A stretch of DNA of 55,713 bases from Paenimyroides viscosum. Its GTDB lineage: Bacteria; Bacteroidota; Bacteroidia; Flavobacteriales; Flavobacteriaceae. The stretch lies in assembly GCF_003858535.1 (NCBI RefSeq), contig NZ_RQTJ01000018.1, forward strand, positions 1 through 55,713, given 5' to 3'. The notes beneath the pieces are model-generated. The model was given only the letters and a program-made list of their open reading frames with translations. It was not told the origin of the DNA and did no database searches. This document shows, piece by piece, positions 7,747-15,910 of this stretch (its first letter is position 1; every line of letters begins with the position of its first letter). The position numbers and the translations under genes were made by a program.

Positions 7747-9831
7747 ATGAAACAAACAATACTTGCAATAAGTTTACTTATATCGTTAAATATTTGGTCG
7801 CAAACAAAACCTAAAGTCGACTTTACTACCGCCAACGCTTCTATAAAATTTGATATTGCCGAACACATGGTAATTGGCGATGTTACCTATCAGTTTACCG
7901 TGAACGAAGCAACCGATTCTATTAAAATCGATGCTAAAAATATGATGATTCAAGGGATGAAGCTAAACGGACAAACACCTAAATATCATTACGATAAAAA
8001 GCAGATTTCATTAACACAAGGTTTTAAAGAAGGTGAAAACACAATTACAATTAGTTATAAAACCAACCCTAAACAAGCACTTTATTATGTGGGATCTGGA
8101 ACCGATTTACAGATTTGGACGCAAGGTCAGGGAAAATATACAAGCCATTGGTTGCCAAGTTTTGACGATTACAATGAAAAAGTAATTTTTAATACAAAGA
8201 TTTCTTTTGAATCTGGTTATGATGTAATTAGTAACGGAACTTTAGACGGAAAAACCGTTAATGGCAAGCAAACTACTTGGAGTTATAAAATGACCAAGCC
8301 AATGAGCTCTTATTTAGTGATGTTGGCAATTGGTAAATTCGATAAAAAGACCGAAAAATCTGCATCAGGCATAACTATCGAAAATTATATTCGTCCGGTT
8401 GATGCTTCAAAATACACGACAACCTATCAGCATACAAAGAAAATGTTCGATTTTCTTGAAACGCAAACCGGTTTTTCGTATCCGTGGCAAATCTATCGAA
8501 ACATTCCGGTAGAAGATTTTATGTACGGTGGTATGGAAAATACAACTTCGACCATTTTTAACAGTGATTATGTGGTTGATAATATTGGTGTGAACGATCG
8601 CGATTACGTAAACGTGAATGCACACGAAATGGCGCATCAGTGGTTTGGAAATCTTGTTACGGCAAAAACAGGTAAAGATCATTGGCTGCAAGAAGGTTTT
8701 GCAACCTATTATGCTTTGCTGGCAGAACGAGAAGTTTATGGTGTTGATGATTTTTATTGGAAATTATACGAAATGGCAGAATTGATTACCAAAGATGCTA
8801 AAGAAAATAAAAACACGGCGGTTTACAGTGAAAAAGCTACAACTGCAACCTATTATCAAAAAGGTGCTTGGATGTTGTTTTATTTATCAAGCCAGATTGG
8901 CGAAGCTAATTTTAATACCGTTGTAAAAAATTATCTGAATAAATATGCTTTTAAAAATGCTTCTACACAAGAATTTTTAAACGAAATTACTGCTGTTGTT
9001 CCTAATTTTAATATTGATAATTATAAGAAAAATTGGTTAGAAAACAAGTCGTTCAATACCAAAGATGCGTTGTTTTTAATTGAAAATACACCATTGGTAA
9101 AATCGTATTTTGAAGTATTGTCATTACAGGAAAAAGGTTTTGAAGTTAAAAAAGATCAATTACTAAAATTATTGAAAGATTCAAACACTTCTACAGATGC
9201 AAAACGCGAAATTGTTTTTCAATTGCATAAAGTTCCTTATGAAGATGCAAAAGAATTTTATCAAACCGTTGTACAATCGAACAATTTAAAGGTACGCCAA
9301 GCTTTGGCTCAGGTTGTTAGTGAAATTCCAGCGGAGTTTATGGAAGATTACAAAAAGTTCTTAAACGATAATTCATATATTACCCGCGAAATTGTCTTAA
9401 AAAATTTATGGTTGCAAGATGTATCGGGTAGAGCAGCTTTATTAGATAAAACAGCTGCTTGGAAAGGCTTTAACGATTATAATTTACGTATTACTTGGTT
9501 GATGTTTGCCTTAGCAACAGAAAATTATAAAAACGATAAAAAAACACATTGGTATTCAGAACTTGAAAATTTTGCCTACAACAAATACAACAGCAACATT
9601 CGTACAAATGCCATAAATGCAATGTGGTATTTAAATAAGTACGACAGTAATACGTTACCGCATTTGGTAAATGCTTTGGTGCATCATAACAGTCGTTTTC
9701 AAAAATTTGGACGCGATGCCATTGTTCGTTTATGTGAAAGGAAAGAGTTTAAAGATCATTTTAAAAAGTTGACACCATACTTGCCACAAGACGAACATGA
9801 TGCTTTAAAAAAGTTGATAGAAGAGATGTAA
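7747..9831 (+). CDS. M1 family metallo-aminopeptidase, exported
   Basis: This zinc aminopeptidase releases N-terminal residues from peptides. It begins with a signal peptide (MKQTILAISLLISLNIWSQ), so it acts in the periplasm or outside. The substrate-anchoring motif GGMEN lies near residue 262. The zinc site HEMAHQWFGN, near residue 293, is followed by WLQEGFATY, which supplies the third ligand at the canonical spacing. The C-terminal third looks helical and HEAT-like. The total length of 694 aa is short relative to 850-900-aa PepN but common for Bacteroidetes M1 proteins. No T9SS sorting domain is present. Confidence 0.88.
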   Translation: MKQTILAISLLISLNIWSQTKPKVDFTTANASIKFDIAEHMVIGDVTYQFTVNEATDSIKIDAKNMMIQGMKLNGQTPKYHYDKKQISLTQGFKEGENTITISYKTNPKQALYYVGSGTDLQIWTQGQGKYTSHWLPSFDDYNEKVIFNTKISFESGYDVISNGTLDGKTVNGKQTTWSYKMTKPMSSYLVMLAIGKFDKKTEKSASGITIENYIRPVDASKYTTTYQHTKKMFDFLETQTGFSYPWQIYRNIPVEDFMYGGMENTTSTIFNSDYVVDNIGVNDRDYVNVNAHEMAHQWFGNLVTAKTGKDHWLQEGFATYYALLAEREVYGVDDFYWKLYEMAELITKDAKENKNTAVYSEKATTATYYQKGAWMLFYLSSQIGEANFNTVVKNYLNKYAFKNASTQEFLNEITAVVPNFNIDNYKKNWLENKSFNTKDALFLIENTPLVKSYFEVLSLQEKGFEVKKDQLLKLLKDSNTSTDAKREIVFQLHKVPYEDAKEFYQTVVQSNNLKVRQALAQVVSEIPAEFMEDYKKFLNDNSYITREIVLKNLWLQDVSGRAALLDKTAAWKGFNDYNLRITWLMFALATENYKNDKKTHWYSELENFAYNKYNSNIRTNAINAMWYLNKYDSNTLPHLVNALVHHNSRFQKFGRDAIVRLCERKEFKDHFKKLTPYLPQDEHDALKKLIEEM

Positions 9832-9952
9832 TTTAAAACTTAGTAAGCTAAACCTTTAAATATGTCAATAAAATGCAGCTAATAAATTTGTAAACAAATT
9901 ATCCTAATAGCTTTTAATGAATTACACGAAACCTCAGTTAATATACTTATGT

Positions 9953-9980
9953 AAAAATGCCCGTTTCATAGGGCATTTTT
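9953..9980 (+). terminator. Terminator downstream of the M1 aminopeptidase gene
   Basis: AAAAATGCCC pairs with GGGCATTTTT around an 8-nt loop. It lies about 120 bp after the stop codon. Confidence 0.75.
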
Positions 9981-10209
9981 ATTTAGTTGCTGTTCAATTA
10001 AAATGATTTAAAAAATCGTTATTGAAAATATTGTAGTTTAAATTATAACAAACAATGAAGATTTTTTTATTTACAATTAATTAGCCTTATTTATGTTATA
10101 ATTTTCTTTCAAAAGTTGTGAGTAAAAAAATCACCCAAATGGGGTATTTAGTAAAAAAAGGATTTTATGTAAGTTTGAATTTATAAAAACATTACAAACG
10201 TACATAAAT
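9981..10209. other. AT-rich intergenic region with a short inverted repeat
   Basis: The only visible structure is the imperfect palindrome ACCCAAATGGGGT at 10133-10145, about 65 bp before the ATG of the orphan gene. No TAnnTTTG box or small ORF was convincing. Confidence 0.4.
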
Positions 10210-10728
10210 ATGGAAAGTAGCTTAACATCAATTTTGAAAATAAACCATAAGCTGATAAAAAATTTTTCTCCAAAAAATGTAGAAGGCAGATTTTTTATCA
10301 ATGAAACGGAACATGGGTTAGATGTAAAAATCGAAAAAGACGTCAAAGATATTACCGATTGTATTTTTAGTATTAAATTAAATTTCCCACTAATTTCTTA
10401 TGAAATAAATCTTTGGTCTAAAGAAGAAGATGGCTATTTAATTAATATTACTCGTAACAATGAAAATACCACCATATATAAACAAGAATATAACGTTTTA
10501 ACTTCTGAAAACATTCATATTCTAAACAAAAATTTTAAATACGTTGTTAGTTTTGATAAAGTAGAGTTAGTTCATTTCATAAATAAAAAGCTGTATGATT
10601 TAGAACTAAATACAATGGCAATTATGAATATACCAAACGTTTCTAAAATAAAAGGAATCTTAAATAAAGAATTTACAAACCTTTGTTTTTACTCTTGTGG
10701 CAATACATTATTTTTAACAATTAAGTAA
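10210..10728 (+). CDS. Hypothetical cytosolic protein, no recognised family
   Basis: The 172-residue protein has no signal peptide and no membrane helix. It alternates beta-prone segments such as INLWSKEEDGYLINITRN with charged loops. I recognise no motif. It stands alone on the plus strand, with an AT-rich leader carrying a small palindrome about 65 bp upstream and no obvious terminator. It could be an accessory gene, since neither neighbour is functionally related. Confidence 0.65.
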   Translation: MESSLTSILKINHKLIKNFSPKNVEGRFFINETEHGLDVKIEKDVKDITDCIFSIKLNFPLISYEINLWSKEEDGYLINITRNNENTTIYKQEYNVLTSENIHILNKNFKYVVSFDKVELVHFINKKLYDLELNTMAIMNIPNVSKIKGILNKEFTNLCFYSCGNTLFLTIK

Positions 10729-10841
10729 TTTTAACTCATTTAAATGTAAAATGCTGTAAGCATAGAATTATAAAAACGATAAAGGTTTAATAATCCATTA
10801 AAAATTATACACCTACTAAATGTAATATCTATCTAAGATCG

Positions 10842-10849
10842 TATCTTTG
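10842..10849 (+). promoter_or_regulatory. -7 promoter box of aroC
   Basis: TATCTTTG matches TAnnTTTG and lies 31 nt before the ATG at 10881. Confidence 0.5.
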
Positions 10850-10880
10850 TTATTAAGATTTTAATTTCTCAACAAATAAA

Positions 10881-11924
10881 ATGGCAGGCAATACATTTGG
10901 TAACAAATTTAAACTAACAACATTTGGCGAATCACACGGAGTGGCAATTGGTGGAATAATTGATGGATGCCCGTCGAATATTGTATTAGATTTAAATGCT
11001 GTTCAGTTGGAATTAGATCGAAGAAAACCCGGACAATCAAAATTGGTAACTCAAAGAAAAGAAGCCGATGAAGTTGTTTTTTTGTCAGGTATTTTTGAAG
11101 AAAAGACCTTGGGAACTCCTATTGCTTTCCAAATAATCAACAATAATTCTAAATCAGCTGATTATGATTTGTTAAAAGATGCTTATCGCCCAAGTCATGC
11201 AGATTTTGTCTATCAGCAAAAGTACAAACATCGCGATTACAGAGGAGGAGGAAGAAGTTCTGCCAGAGAAACCGCAGCCCGAGTTATAGGCGGAGCCATT
11301 GCAAAGCAAATTATTAAACCTATTGAAATTTCAGCGTATGTTTCTTCTGTAGGATCTATTTCTTTAAATAAAAAATACACCGAACTTAATTTATTATTAA
11401 CAGAAACCAATGATGTTCGATGTCCCGATGTTGAAATTGCGCAACAAATGGAACAACTTATTTTAGAAACTAAGAAAAAAGGCGATACCGTTGGTGGCAT
11501 TATAACTTGTGTTATTAAAAATGTTCCGATTGGTTTGGGCGAACCTGTTTTCGATCGATTGGAAGCGAATCTGGCAAAGGCAATGTTGTCTATCAACGCT
11601 TGTAAAGGTTTTAGTTTTGGAAGTGGTTTTGAAGGAACAAAAATGTTTGGATCCCAACACAATGATTATTTTAATGAAGACGGATCAACCAAAACGAATT
11701 TTTCAGGCGGTATTCAAGGGGGAATAAGCAACGGAATGGATATTTATTTCGATGTCGCTTTTAAACCTGTTGCTACTTTACTACAACCGCAAGAAATGTT
11801 AACTACTAAAGGAACATTGGAAGTTATTAAAGGAAAAGGTAGACACGATGCTTGTGTTCTTCCGCGTGCCGTACCCATTGTAGAAGCTATGGCTGCTTTA
11901 GTAATTGCCGATTTTATGGTTTAA
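10881..11924 (+). CDS. aroC: Chorismate synthase
   Basis: This enzyme converts 5-enolpyruvylshikimate 3-phosphate to chorismate, the last step of the shikimate pathway, using reduced FMN. The N-terminal signature [11 protein letters not shown] and the second signature [19 protein letters not shown] are present, and the C-terminal [18 protein letters not shown] is intact. Its length of 347 aa is normal. No other shikimate gene is adjacent. It is convergent with thiN and overlaps it by 4 bp at the stop codons. Chorismate is the substrate of the partner of the amidotransferase at 41634, but the two genes are 30 kb apart. Confidence 0.95.
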   Translation: MAGNTFGNKFKLTTFGESHGVAIGGIIDGCPSNIVLDLNAVQLELDRRKPGQSKLVTQRKEADEVVFLSGIFEEKTLGTPIAFQIINNNSKSADYDLLKDAYRPSHADFVYQQKYKHRDYRGGGRSSARETAARVIGGAIAKQIIKPIEISAYVSSVGSISLNKKYTELNLLLTETNDVRCPDVEIAQQMEQLILETKKKGDTVGGIITCVIKNVPIGLGEPVFDRLEANLAKAMLSINACKGFSFGSGFEGTKMFGSQHNDYFNEDGSTKTNFSGGIQGGISNGMDIYFDVAFKPVATLLQPQEMLTTKGTLEVIKGKGRHDACVLPRAVPIVEAMAALVIADFMV

Positions 11925-12583
11925 TCATTACATTCCATCAAAATTAAATGTCCGTTTTTGTAGCTAATTTCAACCAAACCATCAGTTGAAACCTCATTGC
12001 TGCTCCCGGGTTTAAATCCTAATATTAAAGAATCATTTTCAAGTTCGTATTTCAAGTTTTTTGTCGAAATTCCATCAACAGTTCCAACAGGAATCAACGA
12101 TAAAATAGTTTCTTTTGGATACCATTTTACGAAATTCTTCTGCAAAGGAAAAATTTTAGAATAATCGTCAATCATCACTAATTTTATAACTCCTTGATAT
12201 TTAATAAGATTGGTGATGTTTGTAAACGTATGATCCATTCTTCTGCCGGTTGCCCAAACAATATTTGCCGCAGGTATTTTTCGGTCAATCAAATAGTTAA
12301 TCGCCTTGTCAATATCATATGAATCCTGCTCGGCTAACTTTACAATTTCAATGGGATACTGCAAATTTTTGTAATATTCGTAATCAAAATCTCGGTCAAA
12401 ATCCCCAATTAAAACATCAACTTTAATTCCTAATTCCAAAACGCGTGTAATGGCACTATCTAACACAATAACTAACGGATTCCATTCCAACAATTGGTTG
12501 AGTAATTCCATAGAACAAGCTTCGCCATTGGCTATGATTAATGCAGGTTCTTGATCGTCGCGTACAATATGATGAGAGGACAT
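11921..12583 (-). CDS. thiN: Thiamine pyrophosphokinase
   Basis: This enzyme transfers pyrophosphate from ATP to thiamine to make thiamine diphosphate. The family's acidic metal- and ATP-binding motifs are visible: [10 protein letters not shown] near residue 58 and [15 protein letters not shown] near residue 84. The conserved [12 protein letters not shown] near residue 112 follows, and the C-terminal half is the beta-sandwich thiamine-binding domain. The length of 220 aa is typical. Its 3' end overlaps that of aroC by 4 bp with no separate terminator. The region upstream of its start carries one copy of the 40-bp direct repeat. Confidence 0.88.
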   Translation of the reverse strand: MSSHHIVRDDQEPALIIANGEACSMELLNQLLEWNPLVIVLDSAITRVLELGIKVDVLIGDFDRDFDYEYYKNLQYPIEIVKLAEQDSYDIDKAINYLIDRKIPAANIVWATGRRMDHTFTNITNLIKYQGVIKLVMIDDYSKIFPLQKNFVKWYPKETILSLIPVGTVDGISTKNLKYELENDSLILGFKPGSSNEVSTDGLVEISYKNGHLILMECND

Positions 12584-12594
12584 GATTTTTCTAT

Positions 12595-12634
12595 TTTTAA
12601 AACCACTAAATTAAGATGTTTTCTTTATTTTAAA
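12595..12634 (+). repeat. 40-bp direct repeat, left copy
   Basis: The 40-bp sequence beginning TTTTAAAACCACTAAATTAA is identical to 14096-14135 in the same orientation. The two copies flank the T9SS gene block. Confidence 0.9.
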
Positions 12635-12652
12635 GGTAATATTCTTTTTAAT

Positions 12653-12686
12653 TAAAAAAGCAACAATAAAATTTGGTTGCTTTTTG
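12653..12686 (-). terminator. Terminator of T9SS cargo gene
   Basis: GCAAC pairs with GTTGC, extended by A and T runs (AAAAAGCAAC with GTTGCTTTTT), loop about 10 nt. On the minus strand it ends in a T run. A paralogous hairpin is at 13851-13889. Confidence 0.75.
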
Positions 12687-12700
12687 TTTTTCGACTTTAG

Positions 12701-12798
12701 TTTATCATGACATCTCGAAAATACCCGAAGCTTCCGCTTCTCCTCTTAATTTCAAATGCTCGATGTGACAGCTTTTTGTAAGGCTATAACTGACAAAT
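12701..12798. repeat. REP-like intergenic repeat, long copy
   Basis: The outer arms TGACATCTCGA and TCGATGTGACAGC match the copy at 13907-13960, but about 40 bp of extra sequence separates them here. The match continues into GTAAGGC and ACAAATTA next to the stop codon of the T9SS gene. Confidence 0.7.
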
Positions 12799-12804
12799 TA
12801 TGTT

Positions 12805-13797
12805 TTATTTCTTAACCAGCTTTTTCACGGCTAACCCGGCGTTTGTTTGTATATGCAGCATATACGTACCGCTTGCTAAATTTTCTACGTTTAATTGTAT
12901 TTCGGTTTGGTTATTAAAACTTTGCGTGTTTAGCTGCTTGCCTATACTATCGTAAATAGTAACCTGCTCTACCAACATATTTTCACTGTTGGTTATGTTC
13001 ACCACATTTGTTGCAGGGTTTGGGTACATATTAAATTTAGCCGACACTATTTCGTTAGCACTTAAAATATACGTTGGTACACTTGGTAATGCCGTAAGTT
13101 TAATGTTATCGTATTTAACAACTGTACCTGGTTTTAAGGCGTTTGTAAATAGATATATTTGATGAGGATCAGCTATAGATGACGACTTAATACCTGCACT
13201 AAATAGATTTAAAGTTGGTAAGTATGTATAAAACTTATTACTATCATAGTCAACATACAATTCTACCTTTAACCAAAGATTATGCGGAAAAGTAGTTGAT
13301 GTGTAATTTTTTAATCTTTTATAGCTACCCCCGATTGCGCCCAATTGTAAAGTTTCTATGTAAGAATTACCTGATGAATATAGACGCATATCTATAATTG
13401 CACCATTACTAGTAGTAGTGTAACTAATGCCACTCACAGTATTAAACCAACCTATTCCATATACCTCGTATTCGTATTTTAAAACATTATTACCAGTGGT
13501 ACGGTTATTCCACAATGCATTAATAACACCCATGTTTTGTTGAATCGTAATTCCCTCATTTAAATTGTTACTTGTTGTAATACTAACAACATTTCCTTTG
13601 CCTGTTTCGGGGGTAACCATGGCGGTTACACTGCCATGCCTTTCTGTAACCCAACCACCTTGCCCGGCTGCGGTACCTGTATAATCGGTATTTAAGTGTC
13701 CTGCCGGGTAACTGTTAAAATCTTCGCTTAATAATACTTGGGCGGTAGCCAAATGCGTAATTAAACAAGTTGTTATTAAAAGTATGTTTTTTTTCAT
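12805..13797 (-). CDS. T9SS type A sorting domain protein, secreted
   Basis: The 330-residue protein has an N-terminal signal peptide (MKKNILLITTCLITHLATAQ) for Sec export. A jelly-roll-like carbohydrate- or surface-binding region begins at SEDFNSYPAG, the usual start of flavobacterial adhesin-type domains. The C-terminal 75 residues form a T9SS type A sorting domain, from NMYPNPATNVVNI through GTYMLHI to KKLVKK, which directs passage through the outer membrane and removal or anchoring of the domain. The substrate is unknown. Its last 30 codons and 3' flank are repeated next door, and the whole block is bounded by 40-bp direct repeats. Confidence 0.85.
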   Translation of the reverse strand: MKKNILLITTCLITHLATAQVLLSEDFNSYPAGHLNTDYTGTAAGQGGWVTERHGSVTAMVTPETGKGNVVSITTSNNLNEGITIQQNMGVINALWNNRTTGNNVLKYEYEVYGIGWFNTVSGISYTTTSNGAIIDMRLYSSGNSYIETLQLGAIGGSYKRLKNYTSTTFPHNLWLKVELYVDYDSNKFYTYLPTLNLFSAGIKSSSIADPHQIYLFTNALKPGTVVKYDNIKLTALPSVPTYILSANEIVSAKFNMYPNPATNVVNITNSENMLVEQVTIYDSIGKQLNTQSFNNQTEIQLNVENLASGTYMLHIQTNAGLAVKKLVKK

Positions 13798-13850
13798 AAT
13801 TTATTATGTTTTTAATCAGTTATTATGTAAATATAAAAAATAATTTAACA

Positions 13851-13889
13851 ACAAAAGCAACCAATAAATTTTAGTTGCTTTTGTTTTTT
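13851..13889. terminator. Second copy of the T9SS-type terminator
   Basis: ACAAAAGCAAC pairs perfectly with GTTGCTTTTGT, followed by a T run. It belongs to the relic sorting-domain gene and now lies about 55 bp upstream of the intact T9SS gene. It resembles the hairpin at 12653. Confidence 0.75.
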
Positions 13890-13906
13890 GAGACTTAAGT
13901 TTATCT

Positions 13907-13960
13907 TGACATCTCGACTCCGCTCGATGTGACAGCTTTCTGTAAGGCAAGAACTGGCAA
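13907..13960. repeat. REP-like intergenic repeat, short copy
   Basis: TGACATCTCGA and TCGATGTGACA form an imperfect palindrome around CTCCGC, followed by GCTTTCTGTAAGGC. It is the compact version of 12701-12798 and resembles palindromic intergenic repeats that I associate with flavobacterial genomes. Confidence 0.7.
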
Positions 13961-13968
13961 ATTATTTT

Positions 13969-14079
13969 TTATTTTTTAACTAACTTTTTAACCGCTAAAC
14001 CCGCGTTTGTTTGTATATGCAGCATATACGTACCGCTTGCTAAATTTTCTACGTTTAACTGTTTAAAAGTTTCATTGAA
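13969..14079 (-). pseudogene. Relic of a second T9SS sorting-domain gene
   Basis: Reading the minus strand, about 37 codons are open before the TAA at 13969-13971. The last 31 codons encode QLNVENLASG, GTYMLHIQTN and AGLAVKKLVKK, the same end as the intact neighbour. Fifty-six nucleotides (14003-14058) are identical to 12839-12894, including third positions. Upstream codons (FFNETFK) differ from the neighbour, so this is the tail of a related but distinct gene. A stop codon and the 40-bp repeat follow immediately upstream, with no start. Nothing else of the gene remains. Confidence 0.85.
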
Positions 14080-14095
14080 GAATATTTATTTGAAG

Positions 14096-14135
14096 TTTTA
14101 AAACCACTAAATTAAGATGTTTTCTTTATTTTAAA
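14096..14135 (+). repeat. 40-bp direct repeat, right copy
   Basis: This copy is identical to 12595-12634 and lies between the sorting-domain relic and the rhodanese promoter. Confidence 0.9.
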
Positions 14136-14145
14136 AGGATTTAAT

Positions 14146-14153
14146 TATATTTG
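14146..14153 (+). promoter_or_regulatory. -7 promoter box of rhodanese gene
   Basis: TATATTTG matches TAnnTTTG and lies 22 nt before the ATG at 14176. Confidence 0.55.
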
Positions 14154-14175
14154 AAGAAAATTAAAATTCTTAAAA

Positions 14176-14481
14176 ATGGATTTACAACAAGACCAATGGT
14201 GGAGTAATTTTAAAAACGATGAAAACGCCGTTTTATTAGATGTTCGCACAGAAGATGAAGTAAGCGAAGGTGCAATTCCAAACGCGGTTCATCATGATTT
14301 TTATCAAGGACAAGATTTTTTAACTGCGTTAGAAAATTTAGATAAATCTAAAAATTATTATGTTTATTGTCGTTCTGGAAACCGTAGCGGTCAAACGTGT
14401 TTATTAATGAACCAATTAGGGTTTGAAAATACGTATAACTTGGTTGGCGGAATGAACGAGTGGAACGGACCTACAGTTTAA
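14176..14481 (+). CDS. Single-domain rhodanese-like protein
   Basis: The 101-residue cytosolic protein carries one rhodanese domain. It has the CH2A-like LLDVRTEDEVSEGAIPNA near residues 20-37 and the active-site loop YCRSGNRSG, with the sulfur-accepting Cys65. Such proteins carry persulfide sulfur or act as phosphatase-like relays; the partner is unknown. No signal peptide is present. A short terminator separates it from dedA. Its promoter region includes the right copy of the 40-bp repeat that also lies upstream of thiN. Confidence 0.88.
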   Translation: MDLQQDQWWSNFKNDENAVLLDVRTEDEVSEGAIPNAVHHDFYQGQDFLTALENLDKSKNYYVYCRSGNRSGQTCLLMNQLGFENTYNLVGGMNEWNGPTV

Positions 14482-14483
14482 TT

Positions 14484-14502
14484 AAGGCGTTAGCCTTTTT
14501 TT
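14484..14502 (+). terminator. Short terminator of rhodanese gene
   Basis: A 5-bp stem, AAGGC with GCCTT, and a 4-nt loop are followed by seven T residues in total. The stem is weak but well placed, just after the stop codon. Confidence 0.6.
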
Positions 14503-14536
14503 ATGTAGATAAACGATACGAAAAAAATACTTTTGA

Positions 14537-15193
14537 ATGGAATTAATAGATTTTATATTACACATAGACCAATATTTACAGGTTTTTTTGCAAGATTACG
14601 GTGTTTGGGTTTATGCCATATTGTTTTTAATTATTTTTGTTGAAACCGGTTTGGTAGTAATGCCTTTTTTACCTGGCGATTCGTTACTATTTGCAACGGG
14701 TATGTTGGCTGCACAATTTCCGGAAAGTTTAAACGTATGGTTAGTAATGATTTTAATGTTCATAGCAGCTGTTTTAGGCGATGCTTTAAACTATACCATA
14801 GGTAAAGATATTGGTATGCGCATTATAAACTTTAAAATATTTGGTAAACAACCCGTTACAATAGATCATATTAACAAAACACATACGTTTTATGAAAAGT
14901 ACGGAACTAAAACAATTGTAATTGCTCGTTTTGTGCCTATTGTACGTACGTTAGCACCGTTTGTAGCTGGTATTGGAAGAATGGATTATAAAACTTTTTT
15001 TAGCTACAATGTAATTGGTGGTTTTGTATGGGTTTTTGGAATTACTTTGGCAGGATACTTTTTAGGAAATATTCCATTAATAAAAGACAACTTTTCAAAA
15101 GTAGTTTTACTGATTATTTTGATATCGGTTCTCCCAATTATCTACTCGGTTATAAAAGAAAAACTAAGTAATAAAACAAAAACGCTTTCGTAA
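14537..15193 (+). CDS. DedA family membrane protein
   Basis: This 218-residue inner-membrane protein belongs to the DedA/VTT family, implicated in lipid carrier (undecaprenyl phosphate) recycling and membrane homeostasis. Family hallmarks are visible: the re-entrant motif ETGLVVMPFLPGDSLLF near residue 36, the GDALNYTIGKDIG region, and the basic loop ARFVPIVRTLAPFVAGIGRM near residue 134. Four to five hydrophobic segments are seen. The stop codon sits in the loop of its own terminator. A TAnnTTTG match at 14528-14535 is only 1 nt before the ATG, so it is probably not its promoter. Confidence 0.9.
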   Translation: MELIDFILHIDQYLQVFLQDYGVWVYAILFLIIFVETGLVVMPFLPGDSLLFATGMLAAQFPESLNVWLVMILMFIAAVLGDALNYTIGKDIGMRIINFKIFGKQPVTIDHINKTHTFYEKYGTKTIVIARFVPIVRTLAPFVAGIGRMDYKTFFSYNVIGGFVWVFGITLAGYFLGNIPLIKDNFSKVVLLIILISVLPIIYSVIKEKLSNKTKTLS

Positions 15194-15206
15194 TGAAAGC
15201 GTTTTT
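15179..15206. terminator. Bidirectional terminator between dedA and the DUF2490 gene
   Basis: AAACGCTTTC pairs with GAAAGCGTTT, followed by a T run. The loop contains the dedA stop codon. Confidence 0.85.
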
Positions 15207-15209
15207 TGT

Positions 15210-15884
15210 TTATATCTTTAAATTATGGTGTAAAGAAAACATCAATTGCTGATATGAGTTATTTTGAAGCATTTGATTCATCCATCCTAACTGAAATGCT
15301 AAATTAGTATTCACCTTAAATCCTGCACCAAAGTACAATCTGTTCCTATCGAATGGGTTTGTTTTTCTAGAAGTTTTATCAACATTCATAAAAATTTCGT
15401 TATACAACGTAGCATATAAATTTTGGTTTTTTTCTGTATTTTGATATAAAGGAATATCTAATCCTAATTGATAACGAAATCTTGATTTAAAATCTTGATT
15501 GTCAATAAATCGCTGTTCTAATCTAAATCTATGCTTTAATGTGTTACTAGCGATTTTTTGATTGGTAAGTACATCTTGAAAAATTCTGTTTTCAGCAAAA
15601 GGATTATCTGGTTTTTCAAATTGTTCGGTGTGTACAAAAGCGTAACCAGATCCAACAGTTAAATTATCGAACCAAACATATTGAACAGATCCTCTTAATA
15701 ACATTTGATTTAAATCGGTAATAAAAGCATGATTTCTATTTTGTATATCGTAATTGAAATTCCATTTAGTGTTTTCTACTTTTGTGTTTCCATAATACAT
15801 ATACCAACTGCCTAATTGGGGATTGTTAGAAAAAACTTTTGCACTAAATAAAATGGTAATAAATAGAAGAATTGTTTTTATCAT
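15210..15884 (-). CDS. DUF2490 family protein, probable outer-membrane beta-barrel
   Basis: The 224-residue protein has a signal peptide (MIKTILLFITILFSAKVFS). The body consists of alternating beta strands rich in aromatic and Asn/Gln residues (for example RFRYQLGLDIPLY and LYFGAGFKVNTNLAFQLGWM) and ends HNLKI, as barrel strands do. The N-terminal GSWYMYYGNTKV is the usual opening of DUF2490 proteins. Its function is unknown. It converges on dedA and shares its terminator. It lies 26 bp downstream of ctaA and may be cotranscribed with it. Confidence 0.78.
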   Translation of the reverse strand: MIKTILLFITILFSAKVFSNNPQLGSWYMYYGNTKVENTKWNFNYDIQNRNHAFITDLNQMLLRGSVQYVWFDNLTVGSGYAFVHTEQFEKPDNPFAENRIFQDVLTNQKIASNTLKHRFRLEQRFIDNQDFKSRFRYQLGLDIPLYQNTEKNQNLYATLYNEIFMNVDKTSRKTNPFDRNRLYFGAGFKVNTNLAFQLGWMNQMLQNNSYQQLMFSLHHNLKI

Positions 15885-15910
15885 AACTAAAATTAGTTTG
15901 TTATTAATTA

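Noticed and set aside
11237..11662. 141-codon ORF on the strand opposite aroC
   Set aside because: It lies wholly within the chorismate synthase gene, has no promoter box and its product has no family features. It is a shadow of aroC codon use.
12595..14135. Transposon with 40-bp terminal direct repeats
   Set aside because: No transposase or integrase lies between the repeats, and typical target duplications are much shorter. Recombination between repeats is simpler, so it is listed as a rearranged block.
14528..14535. -7 promoter box for dedA
   Set aside because: The match is only 1 nt from the ATG, so transcription would start inside the gene. It is probably chance in AT-rich DNA.
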